64,000 nt of DNA, from contig CP045205.1 of NCBI GenBank assembly GCA_009363175.1, forward strand, positions 806,001-870,000. The letters run 5' to 3'. A model generated the notes under the pieces. It was not told the origin of the DNA. It saw only the letters and a list, made by a program, of their open reading frames with translations, and did not search any database. The DNA is from Citrobacter telavivensis. Its GTDB lineage: Bacteria; Pseudomonadota; Gammaproteobacteria; Enterobacterales; Enterobacteriaceae. Made by a program: the position numbers and the translations under genes. Below, piece by piece: positions 54,003 to 62,486 of this stretch. Numbering within the stretch: the first letter of the stretch is position 1; each line of letters starts with the position of its first letter.

Positions 54003-57000
54003 GTGAGCAGCAAAGTTGAACAACTGCGTGCGCAGTTAAATGAACGTATTCTGGTGCTGGACGGCGGCATGGGCACGATGATCCAGAGCTACCGTCTGAG
54101 TGAAGAGGATTTCCGTGGTGAACGCTTTGCCGACTGGCCGTGCGACCTGAAAGGTAATAATGACCTGCTGGTGCTTAGCAAGCCAGAGGTGATTGCTGCC
54201 ATACACAACGCGTATTTTGACGCGGGCGCGGACATCATTGAAACCAACACCTTCAACTCCACTCCTATCGCAATGGCGGATTACCAGATGGAATCCCTGT
54301 CGGCGGAGATCAACTTTGCCGCCGCGAAACTGGCGCGCGCCTGTGCTGATGAGTGGACCGCTCGCACCCCGGAAAAACCACGCTATGTTGCGGGCGTTCT
54401 CGGCCCAACCAACCGGACCGCGTCGATCTCGCCGGATGTGAATGATCCGGCATTCCGTAATATCACCTTTGACCAGTTGGTGGCCGCTTACCGCGAATCC
54501 ACCAAAGCGCTGGTGGAAGGCGGCAGTGATCTGATTTTAATTGAAACCGTCTTTGATACGCTGAACGCGAAAGCGGCGATTTTCGCCGTTAAAGAGGAAC
54601 TGGAGGCGCTGGGCGTCGACCTGCCGATCATGATTTCCGGCACCATCACCGATGCTTCAGGCCGTACGCTTTCCGGTCAGACAACGGAGGCGTTTTATAA
54701 CTCCCTGCGCCATGCCGAGCCTCTTACCTTCGGTCTCAACTGTGCGCTGGGACCGGACGAACTGCGCCAGTATGTGCAAGAGCTTTCACGCATTGCCGAA
54801 TGCTACGTGACGGCACACCCGAACGCCGGGTTGCCCAACGCTTTCGGTGAATACGATCTGGACGCCGATACGATGGCGGGTCAGATCCGCGAGTGGGCCG
54901 AAGCGGGTTTCCTGAACATCGTTGGCGGCTGCTGCGGTACCACTCCGGAACACATTGCGGCGATGAACCGCGCCGTCGAGGGATTGGCGCCACGTCAGTT
55001 GCCGGAGATCCCCGTCGCCTGCCGCCTGTCCGGTCTTGAGCCGCTGAATATTGGCGACGACAGCCTGTTTGTGAACGTCGGTGAACGTACCAACGTCACC
55101 GGTTCCGCCAAATTTAAGCGCCTGATCAAAGAAGAAAAATACAATGAAGCGCTGGATGTTGCCCGTCAGCAGGTCGAAAGCGGTGCGCAGATTATCGATA
55201 TCAACATGGATGAGGGGATGCTCGACGCCGAAGCGGCGATGGTGCGCTTCCTCAACCTGATTGCCGGTGAGCCGGATATTGCTCGTGTGCCGATCATGAT
55301 TGACTCCTCAAAATGGGAAGTCATCGAGAAAGGGCTGAAGTGCATTCAGGGGAAAGGCATCGTTAACTCTATCTCCATGAAAGAGGGGGTTGAGATCTTC
55401 ACCCACCACGCGAAGCTGCTGCGTCGCTACGGTGCGGCGGTAGTGGTGATGGCCTTTGATGAACAGGGCCAGGCGGATACCCGCGCGCGTAAAATCGAGA
55501 TTTGCCGCCGTGCGTACAAGATTCTCACCGAAGAGGTGGGCTTCCCGCCGGAAGACATTATTTTCGACCCGAATATTTTCGCGGTAGCGACCGGGATTGA
55601 AGAGCACAACAACTACGCGCAGGACTTTATCGGCGCGTGTGAAGACATCAAACGCGAGCTACCGCATGCGCTGATCTCTGGCGGCGTGTCCAACGTTTCG
55701 TTCTCGTTCCGCGGTAACGACCCGGTACGTGAAGCCATTCACGCGGTGTTCCTTTACTACGCCATTCGCAACGGTATGGACATGGGGATTGTGAACGCCG
55801 GACAGTTGGCGATTTACGACGATTTGCCGGCTGACCTGCGCGACGCGGTCGAGGACGTGATCCTCAACCGTCGTGATGACGGCACTGAGCGACTGCTGGA
55901 ACTGGCGGAGAAATACCGTGGCAGCAAGAGCGATGAGACGGCCAACGCCCAACTGGCGGAATGGCGCACCTGGGAAGTGAAAAAACGCCTCGAATACTCG
56001 CTGGTTAAAGGCATCACCGAATTTATCGAGCAGGACACCGAAGAGGCGCGTCAGCAGGCCGCCCGTCCGATTGAAGTGATTGAAGGGCCGCTGATGGACG
56101 GTATGAACGTCGTCGGCGACCTGTTTGGCGAGGGCAAGATGTTCCTGCCGCAGGTGGTGAAATCCGCTCGCGTAATGAAACAGGCGGTGGCGTATCTCGA
56201 ACCGTTTATCGAAGCCAGCAAAGAGAAAGGCTCCAGCAACGGTAAAATGGTGATCGCCACCGTGAAGGGCGACGTTCACGATATCGGCAAGAATATTGTT
56301 GGCGTGGTCCTGCAATGTAACAACTACGAGATCGTCGATCTTGGCGTGATGGTGCCGGCAGAGAAGATCCTCAGAACCGCGAAAGAGGTGAATGCCGATC
56401 TGATCGGCCTTTCCGGGCTGATTACCCCGTCGCTGGACGAAATGGTCAACGTGGCGAAAGAGATGGAGCGTCAGGGCTTCACCATTCCGCTGCTGATTGG
56501 CGGGGCGACGACCTCGAAAGCGCATACGGCGGTGAAAATCGAGCAGAACTACAGTGGCCCCACGGTTTACGTGCAGAACGCCTCGCGCACCGTCGGCGTG
56601 GTCGCCGCGCTACTTTCCGACACCCAGCGCGATGACTTTGTCGCCCGTACCCGCAAAGAGTATGAAACCGTGCGTATCCAGCATGGGCGTAAGAAACCGC
56701 GTACGCCGCCGGTGACACTGGCGGCCGCGCGTGAAAACGATCTGGCGTTTGACTGGGAAAACTATACTCCGCCGGTGGCGCATCGTCTGGGCGTGCAGGA
56801 GGTCGAAGCCAGCATCGAAACGCTGCGTAACTACATCGACTGGACCCCGTTCTTTATGACCTGGTCGCTGGCCGGGAAATATCCGCGCATTCTGGAAGAT
56901 GAAGTGGTCGGCGTCGAGGCGAAGCGCCTGTTTAACGATGCTAACGACATGCTGGATAAACTGAGCGCGGAGAAGGCGCTGAATCCGCGCGGCGTGGTGG

Positions 57001-57686
57001 GGCTGTTCCCGGCAAACCGTGTGGGCGATGACATTGAAATCTATCGCGATGAAACGCGTACTCACGTGCTGACGGTCAGTCATCATCTGCGTCAGCAAAC
57101 CGAAAAAGTGGGCTTTGCCAACTACTGTCTGTCTGACTTCGTGGCGCCAAAACTGTCCGGTAAAGCGGACTACATCGGTGCCTTTGCGGTGACGGGAGGT
57201 CTGGAGGAAGACGCGCTGGCCGATGCGTTTGAAGCGCAGCACGATGATTACAACAAGATCATGGTGAAAGCGCTTGCCGACCGTCTGGCGGAAGCCTTCG
57301 CGGAATACCTGCATGAGCGCGTGCGTAAGGTCTACTGGGGCTATGCGGCCAACGAGAACCTCAGTAACGAGGAGTTGATTCGCGAAAACTACCAGGGGAT
57401 TCGTCCGGCGCCAGGGTATCCGGCCTGTCCGGAGCACACCGAGAAAGGCACCATCTGGCAGTTGCTGGATGTGGAAAAACACACCGGTATGAAGCTCACC
57501 GAATCCTTCGCCATGTGGCCTGGCGCATCGGTCTCCGGCTGGTACTTCAGTCATCCGGACAGCAAGTACTACGCAGTCGCGCAGATTCAGCGCGATCAGG
57601 TAGAAGACTATGCTTTCCGTAAAGGGATGAGCGTCTCTGAAGTTGAACGCTGGCTGGCCCCTAACCTGGGCTATGACGCCGACTGA
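54003..57686 (+). CDS. metH: Cobalamin-dependent methionine synthase MetH
   Basis: Transfers methyl from 5-methyl-THF to homocysteine through methylcobalamin. The 1227-residue enzyme has its four modules in order. The homocysteine domain (about 1-350) has the zinc Cys pair in NIVGGCCGTTPEH. The methyl-THF pterin domain is at about 350-650. The B12 domain (about 650-896) has the cobalt-ligand motif DVHDIGKNIVG (His about 759). The AdoMet reactivation domain follows to the end. The chosen start is a GTG with GGGAG 5 nt upstream, as in E. coli; a TTG five codons earlier is less likely. Confidence 0.97.
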   Translation: MSSKVEQLRAQLNERILVLDGGMGTMIQSYRLSEEDFRGERFADWPCDLKGNNDLLVLSKPEVIAAIHNAYFDAGADIIETNTFNSTPIAMADYQMESLSAEINFAAAKLARACADEWTARTPEKPRYVAGVLGPTNRTASISPDVNDPAFRNITFDQLVAAYRESTKALVEGGSDLILIETVFDTLNAKAAIFAVKEELEALGVDLPIMISGTITDASGRTLSGQTTEAFYNSLRHAEPLTFGLNCALGPDELRQYVQELSRIAECYVTAHPNAGLPNAFGEYDLDADTMAGQIREWAEAGFLNIVGGCCGTTPEHIAAMNRAVEGLAPRQLPEIPVACRLSGLEPLNIGDDSLFVNVGERTNVTGSAKFKRLIKEEKYNEALDVARQQVESGAQIIDINMDEGMLDAEAAMVRFLNLIAGEPDIARVPIMIDSSKWEVIEKGLKCIQGKGIVNSISMKEGVEIFTHHAKLLRRYGAAVVVMAFDEQGQADTRARKIEICRRAYKILTEEVGFPPEDIIFDPNIFAVATGIEEHNNYAQDFIGACEDIKRELPHALISGGVSNVSFSFRGNDPVREAIHAVFLYYAIRNGMDMGIVNAGQLAIYDDLPADLRDAVEDVILNRRDDGTERLLELAEKYRGSKSDETANAQLAEWRTWEVKKRLEYSLVKGITEFIEQDTEEARQQAARPIEVIEGPLMDGMNVVGDLFGEGKMFLPQVVKSARVMKQAVAYLEPFIEASKEKGSSNGKMVIATVKGDVHDIGKNIVGVVLQCNNYEIVDLGVMVPAEKILRTAKEVNADLIGLSGLITPSLDEMVNVAKEMERQGFTIPLLIGGATTSKAHTAVKIEQNYSGPTVYVQNASRTVGVVAALLSDTQRDDFVARTRKEYETVRIQHGRKKPRTPPVTLAAARENDLAFDWENYTPPVAHRLGVQEVEASIETLRNYIDWTPFFMTWSLAGKYPRILEDEVVGVEAKRLFNDANDMLDKLSAEKALNPRGVVGLFPANRVGDDIEIYRDETRTHVLTVSHHLRQQTEKVGFANYCLSDFVAPKLSGKADYIGAFAVTGGLEEDALADAFEAQHDDYNKIMVKALADRLAEAFAEYLHERVRKVYWGYAANENLSNEELIRENYQGIRPAPGYPACPEHTEKGTIWQLLDVEKHTGMKLTESFAMWPGASVSGWYFSHPDSKYYAVAQIQRDQVEDYAFRKGMSVSEVERWLAPNLGYDAD

Positions 57687-57765
57687 TCGGTCCGGGCGTT
57701 TCCCGTCAGCGTCAGCCGTTCAGCGGCGCTGGTGGGAAACGTAATGGCAACGGAGGCCATGTAAC

Positions 57766-58218
57766 ATGTTTAGCCTGTTCAAAACCCGAAATAAAATTCT
57801 CTTATTCTGGGGGCTGATGGATCTGCTGGCGCTGGGCGCATATTTCTGGCTGTCCACGCGTCAGGGCAACGTACCCTTTTATTCGGATGTGGTTAATTTC
57901 ACCCACACCTTTTCCGCTTTTGGGGCGAGTGAAGGACCCGGCGCAGCGATCCAGATCGTCTTCTTCGTTGGCCTGTTAATGAAGATTTCGCTCGTCTACA
58001 CCGCATATTTGTTTCTGTTTAAAGATAAATTGAATTATATCCTGCTGGGCATTCAGGAGGTTTTACGCTTTGCGTCACTGACCTGCTCGGTCTCACTGTT
58101 TCCCCTGTTTTTCTCGCTCATCGGCAGCCATTCGGCAGCGTTGGCGCTGTCCGGATTTCTGTTATCCGAATGCGGCAAAGTGGGGTCGCTATGGTGGTAT
58201 CACAGACGTTCGGCATGA
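57766..58218 (+). CDS. Small inner-membrane protein of unknown function
   Basis: Not recognised as a named family. The 150-residue product is very hydrophobic, with four likely membrane segments (about 11-28, 59-82, 93-117, 123-144), a short positively charged N terminus (MFSLFKTRNK) and the C-terminal WWYHRRS. The loop between segments 1 and 2 (NVPFYSDVVNFTHTFSAFGASEG) is long for its size. There is a good GGAGG site 9 nt before the ATG. It is 79 nt after metH in the same direction and ends before a strong terminator, so it could share metH transcripts. I do not remember it at this place in E. coli K-12. Related hypothetical proteins may exist in Salmonella or Citrobacter. Confidence 0.85.
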   Translation: MFSLFKTRNKILLFWGLMDLLALGAYFWLSTRQGNVPFYSDVVNFTHTFSAFGASEGPGAAIQIVFFVGLLMKISLVYTAYLFLFKDKLNYILLGIQEVLRFASLTCSVSLFPLFFSLIGSHSAALALSGFLLSECGKVGSLWWYHRRSA

Positions 58219-58275
58219 CGTGAGCGGGGAAATTCCGACAGGATGTCACGAAACTGTCATCTTTCCTTACAACTA

Positions 58276-58309
58276 ACAGGGTGCTCACCGGGCACCCTGT
58301 CTCTTTCTT
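58276..58309 (+). terminator. Terminator after the membrane protein gene
   Basis: ACAGGGTGC/GCACCCTGT nine-base-pair stem followed by the T-rich CTCTTTCTT, 57 nt after the stop codon. Confidence 0.88.
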
Positions 58310-58351
58310 GCGTTTAAACCCTTATACTGGAAGAAGGCTCATGAACGTTAC

Positions 58352-58433
58352 TTGCCGGATGGCGGCGTATGCGCCTTATCCGGCCTACCGGGCTTATTTG
58401 TAGGCCTGATAAGCGCAGCGTCATCAGGCATGA
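58352..58433 (+). repeat. REP pair (BIME)
   Basis: GCCGGATGGCGGCGTATGCG / CGCCTTATCCGGCCTAC and TAGGCCTGATAAGCGCAGCG / TCATCAGGCA, just before yjbB. Confidence 0.87.
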
Positions 58434-58485
58434 TGCGGGCGCCATGAGTCCCGGGAACCTATAACAATAAGGAGTACCTGATTCC

Positions 58486-60117
58486 GTGTTAACTTTGCTC
58501 CACCTGCTTTCTGCTGTCGCCCTGCTGGTCTGGGGTACCCATATTGTTCGTACTGGCGTCATGCGGGTGTTTGGCGCTCGCCTGCGTACCGTTCTGAGCC
58601 GTAGCGTTGAAAAGAAACCGCTCGCCTTCTGCGCGGGGATTGGCGTCACTGCGCTGGTACAAAGCAGTAACGCCACCACCATGCTGGTGACCTCGTTTGT
58701 CGCCCAGGATCTTGTCGCGCTGACGCCTGCGCTGGTGATTGTGCTCGGCGCTGACGTGGGGACCGCGCTGATGGCGCGTATTCTCACCTTCGATTTATCA
58801 TGGTTGTCGCCGCTGCTGATTTTTATCGGCGTGATCTTCTTCCTCGGCCGTAAACAGTCACGCGCCGGGCAACTGGGGCGGGTGGGTATCGGCCTTGGCC
58901 TGATCCTGCTGGCGCTGGAGCTGATTGTCCAGGCCGTCACGCCCATGACGCAGGCCAACGGCGTGCAGGTGATTTTCGCCTCGCTGACCGGCGATATCAT
59001 GCTGGATGCGCTAATTGGCGCGATGTTCGCGATAATCAGTTACTCCAGCCTGGCGGCGGTACTGCTAACGGCCACCCTGACGGCGGCGGGGATCATCTCC
59101 TTCCCGGTGGCGCTGTGTCTGGTGATTGGCGCCAACCTTGGCTCCGGCCTGCTGGCGATGCTCAACAACAGCGCGGCCAATGCCGCGGCTCGCCGCGTCG
59201 CGCTCGGCAGTCTGCTGTTCAAGCTGGTGGGCAGCCTGATTATTCTGCCGTTTGTACACCCACTGGCGAATCTGATGGATGAATTACCGCTGCCGAAATC
59301 CGAGCTGGTGATCTATTTCCACGTCTTCTACAACCTGGTGCGCTGCCTGGCGATGATTCCTTTTGCCGAGCCGATGGCGCGCTTCTGTAAGCGCATCATC
59401 CGCGACGAGCCGGAGCTGGATGCACATCTCAAGCCGAAGCACCTGGACGTTAGCGCGCTGGATACGCCGACCCTTGCGCTGGCCAATGCCGCCCGTGAAG
59501 CGCTGCGCATCGGCGATGCGATGGAACAGATGATGGAAGGGCTGAAAAGGGTGATGCACGGCGAGCCGCGTGAAGAGAAAGAGCTGCGCAAAATGGCGGA
59601 TGACATTAACGTGCTCTACACCGCCATTAAGCTCTACCTGGCGCGAATGCCGAAAGAGGAACTGGCGGAGGAGGAGTCGCGCCGCTGGGCGGAGATTATT
59701 GAGATGTCGCTCAACCTTGAACAGGCGTCGGATATTGTGGAGCGCATGGGCAGTGAAATTGCCGACAAGTCGCTGGCGGCGCGTCGGGCGTTTTCGATTG
59801 AGGGGTTAAAAGAGCTGGATGCGCTCTATGACCAACTGCTCAGCAATCTGCAACTGGCGATGTCGGTGTTCTTCTCCGGCGACGTGACCAGCGCCCGCCG
59901 GTTGCGTCGTAGCAAACATCGTTTCCGGATCCTGAACCGTCGTTACTCGCATGCGCACGTAGACCGTCTGCATCAGCAAAACGTACAAAGCATCGAGACC
60001 AGTTCCCTGCACCTGGGGTTACTGGGCGATATGCAGCGTCTGAACTCGCTGTTCTGTTCTGTGGCCTACAGCGTGCTGGAACAGCCGGACGAAGACGATG
60101 AGCGGGATGATTACTAA
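58486..60117 (+). CDS. yjbB: Na+/Pi cotransporter family protein YjbB
   Basis: Inner-membrane protein with an N-terminal NptA/SLC34-type transporter domain (about 1-300) and a C-terminal cytoplasmic PhoU-like helical domain (about 340-540). The duplicated QSSN-type signature appears as VQSSNATTMLV (about 60) and again in weaker form near 180. In E. coli, YjbB overproduction promotes phosphate export. The 543 residues match that protein; the start is GTG with an AAGGAG site. It is flanked by REP pairs on both sides. Confidence 0.94.
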   Translation: MLTLLHLLSAVALLVWGTHIVRTGVMRVFGARLRTVLSRSVEKKPLAFCAGIGVTALVQSSNATTMLVTSFVAQDLVALTPALVIVLGADVGTALMARILTFDLSWLSPLLIFIGVIFFLGRKQSRAGQLGRVGIGLGLILLALELIVQAVTPMTQANGVQVIFASLTGDIMLDALIGAMFAIISYSSLAAVLLTATLTAAGIISFPVALCLVIGANLGSGLLAMLNNSAANAAARRVALGSLLFKLVGSLIILPFVHPLANLMDELPLPKSELVIYFHVFYNLVRCLAMIPFAEPMARFCKRIIRDEPELDAHLKPKHLDVSALDTPTLALANAAREALRIGDAMEQMMEGLKRVMHGEPREEKELRKMADDINVLYTAIKLYLARMPKEELAEEESRRWAEIIEMSLNLEQASDIVERMGSEIADKSLAARRAFSIEGLKELDALYDQLLSNLQLAMSVFFSGDVTSARRLRRSKHRFRILNRRYSHAHVDRLHQQNVQSIETSSLHLGLLGDMQRLNSLFCSVAYSVLEQPDEDDERDDY

Positions 60118-60126
60118 CCGGCGGTA

Positions 60127-60209
60127 ATGCCGGATAGCGCGGCGTTTATCCGGCCTACAGTGAGCGCAATCTGTAGGCCGAATAAGGCGTTTACGCCGCC
60201 ATCCGGCAA
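60127..60209 (+). repeat. REP pair (BIME) between yjbB and pepE
   Basis: GCCGGATAGCGCGGCGTTTATC and TGTAGGCCGAATAAGGCG/CGCCATCCGGCA, in the convergent gap, ending 6 nt before the pepE stop. Confidence 0.87.
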
Positions 60210-60215
60210 CGTCGG

Positions 60216-60905
60216 TTAAAAGCAGTGACCTGCCTCAACGGCAACCGCATCTTTACCGGCTTCGAACACGTACGTGGTGTTCGGGCCGCCAAGCACCGCC
60301 TGGCCTTTGCTCACTTTAATCCAGTTCCCTTCCGGCAGACCGATCACCGTCAGTTCTGGCGCGACAACCAGTAGCTCGCGAATACGCTGTTCACGCGTTT
60401 CGCCTTTATGACCTTCCGGCAGCGCGTTGGTGAAATGCGGGTTAATCTGTAGCGGGAACAGGCCCAGCGCATCGAAACCTTTTGGATCGACAATCGGCAT
60501 GTCGTTGGTGGTGCGGATGGTCTGGCAGGCGAGGTTCGCACCCGCGCTCCAGCCGATGTACAGCGCACCGCGTTTTACCACGTCAACCATCGGCGCCAGC
60601 AATCCGCGTTCGCGGCTCTCTTTCAGCAACTGGAAGGTATTCCCTCCGCCGACGATCACCACTTCCGCATTTTCAATTGCTGCCAGCGGATCGGCGACGC
60701 TGTGAATGCCCACCACCCTGACGCCCATGGGGGCGAAAATCGCTGCCGTTTTTTCCGTGTACTCATCCCAGGTCTGGGTCACGCCTGCGAAGGGAATAAA
60801 CACCGCTGAGCGGCGACCATTCAACTGTTCCACAATCAGCGGCAGCGCGTGTTCCATCCAGTCTTTACCTGGCAACGTCGAGTTACTCAATAAAAGCAGT
60901 TCCAT
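60216..60905 (-). CDS. pepE: Peptidase E (alpha-aspartyl dipeptidase)
   Basis: Cytoplasmic serine dipeptidase that hydrolyses dipeptides with N-terminal aspartate. The 229-residue product has the triad Ser120 (YIGWSAGAN), His157 (INPHFT) and Asp135 (TTNDMP), with the VGGGNTFQLL oxyanion region. I chose the second of two adjacent ATGs for spacing from GGAG and agreement with E. coli. It is convergent with yjbB. Its upstream side faces a long AT-rich gap. Confidence 0.96.
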   Translation of the reverse strand: MELLLLSNSTLPGKDWMEHALPLIVEQLNGRRSAVFIPFAGVTQTWDEYTEKTAAIFAPMGVRVVGIHSVADPLAAIENAEVVIVGGGNTFQLLKESRERGLLAPMVDVVKRGALYIGWSAGANLACQTIRTTNDMPIVDPKGFDALGLFPLQINPHFTNALPEGHKGETREQRIRELLVVAPELTVIGLPEGNWIKVSKGQAVLGGPNTTYVFEAGKDAVAVEAGHCF

Positions 60906-60918
60906 CATTTCTCCGTAA

Positions 60919-61831
60919 AATCAGAAAATTACAAAACGCGATAATGTACCACTGACAGTGTAGCGTCTTACTGACATGGCTCACGATGTTGGAAGGGGAT
61001 TGCGGAAAGGCAAAGCCGTGTTTTAACGATGCGCCCGGTTCCTGGCGCATTCATCAGCACTGACCGGTATTCACTGTCGGACGATTTTCTCGCTAATTTG
61101 CGATGAAACAGGCGCGACAGACGCATTAAACAGCGCGAGACATTTCCAATATTTAAGTTTGAAAATGATAACTATTTTTAATACGGTAAATGCAGAATAG
61201 CGTTTAGCGGTTTTATATTTATTATTGCTGATGTTTTTTATTCAATATTCCTGAGGGTTAAAAGGGGTTCTTATTTTAAAATTTAGAAAATGTTCTATTT
61301 AATAAGACAGTCAAAATGCGGCTCTGTCATAGCGTTAACCAGGAAAAGACGGGCATTAAGTGGAAAAGGCATACGGCGCTCGCTCGCCCCTCTGAAGCCT
61401 CGAATCCGGTGTCTGAAGGGGAGGTATCGTCTGGATGGTGCCATGCAAGCAATTTTCATATTTGTGTAACTAAATATTTCATTTCGAATATATAATTTTA
61501 CGTAACTAGCTGAAATATGGGAATTTTACCAAAAATTTAATTTTATGTATCTTTTTGTTTTACCTACAATCAGTAAGGTAAATTCCGAAAAAAAGATCGA
61601 TTACAACGATCGATATTTCTCCAGTAATAGTCTTTGTCTATTGGTTTTGTTCTATCGATCAGGTTTGACAATCAATATTGCTCATGTACTATTCTGGTTG
61701 AATCAATATTATACCGACAGCAACAGAGTGGGCGTGCCGGACTATGTCAGAATAAATAATCTCGCCGGATAACAGACTCCCTACTAAGAATAAATGAACG
61801 GGCTGTCCTTGATATAGGGAGCATAATCTGT
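60919..61831. other. AT-rich intergenic region before the regulator gene
   Basis: About 900 nt without a supported gene. It holds the pepE promoter side and then becomes AT-rich (about 61140-61840), unlike the rest of the window. Two small frames (61316-61495, 59 codons; 61545-61772, 75 codons) lack ribosome-binding sites and recognisable motifs. The long AT-rich leader is of the kind bound by H-NS upstream of horizontally acquired surface genes; this is inference. Confidence 0.6.
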
Positions 61832-62377
61832 ATGACAAAGGAATATGTAAAGAAGTGCCATATCGCCAGTTGGCCTGAAAATGATTTTTATTTTTCCAGG
61901 GGAATTTCCGTTCTGTCCAGGAAATTGATTAATTCTCATTCCGGCTCAGACTACCTGTTTATTCACCTTAATAGCTACACATTAAAGAGTTTCTTTCGAT
62001 CATTCTCTCAATTGAGTAAGAGTGGTTATCAGCTGATCATTATTTCCAGCCAACGACTCATGCCACTGGCTTTTTTCTGGCACCTGAAATGTCAGGCTGT
62101 TAGCGCAATCTTTGAATCGCGTTGTTCTGTTAACGATATCATCCGCGGTCTGGACACTGTCGCGACGGGGCGTCAAATCGTGTGGTCATTCCCGGGACCA
62201 GCCTGTCGGCTCTCCTCAAGAGATGTTTTGCTTCTGCGACATTATCTTGAAGGCGGAAGTATGAGTTATTTGCAGGAGAAACATTGCCGCGCCTATTCCA
62301 CCTTGCAAGGATGGAAAACCACTGTTGCTCGTAAATTTAAAGTAAAGAAACTCGAACATCTGCTTATTCCGAACTGA
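61832..62377 (+). CDS. LuxR-type regulator, EcpR/MatA-like
   Basis: A 181-residue DNA-binding protein. The C-terminal ~55 residues (LSSRDVLLLRHYLEGGSMSY then LQGWKTTVARKFKVKKLEHLL) match a LuxR/FixJ helix-turn-helix in layout. The N-terminal ~120 residues resemble a degenerate receiver (strands around YLFIHLNS and LIIISSQR) without the phospho-acceptor Asp. The overall plan is like EcpR/MatA, the regulator of the common pilus, but the identity is low by eye. It has a GGGAG site 10 nt before ATG and an AT-rich upstream region. The autotransporter gene follows 109 nt later in the same direction, which makes it a likely local activator. Codon use is less biased than in the housekeeping genes. 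Confidence 0.82.
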   Translation: MTKEYVKKCHIASWPENDFYFSRGISVLSRKLINSHSGSDYLFIHLNSYTLKSFFRSFSQLSKSGYQLIIISSQRLMPLAFFWHLKCQAVSAIFESRCSVNDIIRGLDTVATGRQIVWSFPGPACRLSSRDVLLLRHYLEGGSMSYLQEKHCRAYSTLQGWKTTVARKFKVKKLEHLLIPN

Positions 62378-62486
62378 ATAACACGCTCAAAAATCAGTTT
62401 TCTTTTCTTCGGCCGGCCCATGACACTTTCATAAGCCGCAGAGAAGTGCTCGTCAAATATGGACTTTATTAACTATGGATTTAGAT

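Noticed and set aside
61316..61495. 59-codon frame in the AT-rich gap
   Set aside because: No ribosome-binding site, no hydrophobic or domain pattern, unusual codons.
61545..61772. 75-codon frame in the AT-rich gap
   Set aside because: No ribosome-binding site (AT-only leader) and no recognised motif; kept only as a remark in the gap entry.
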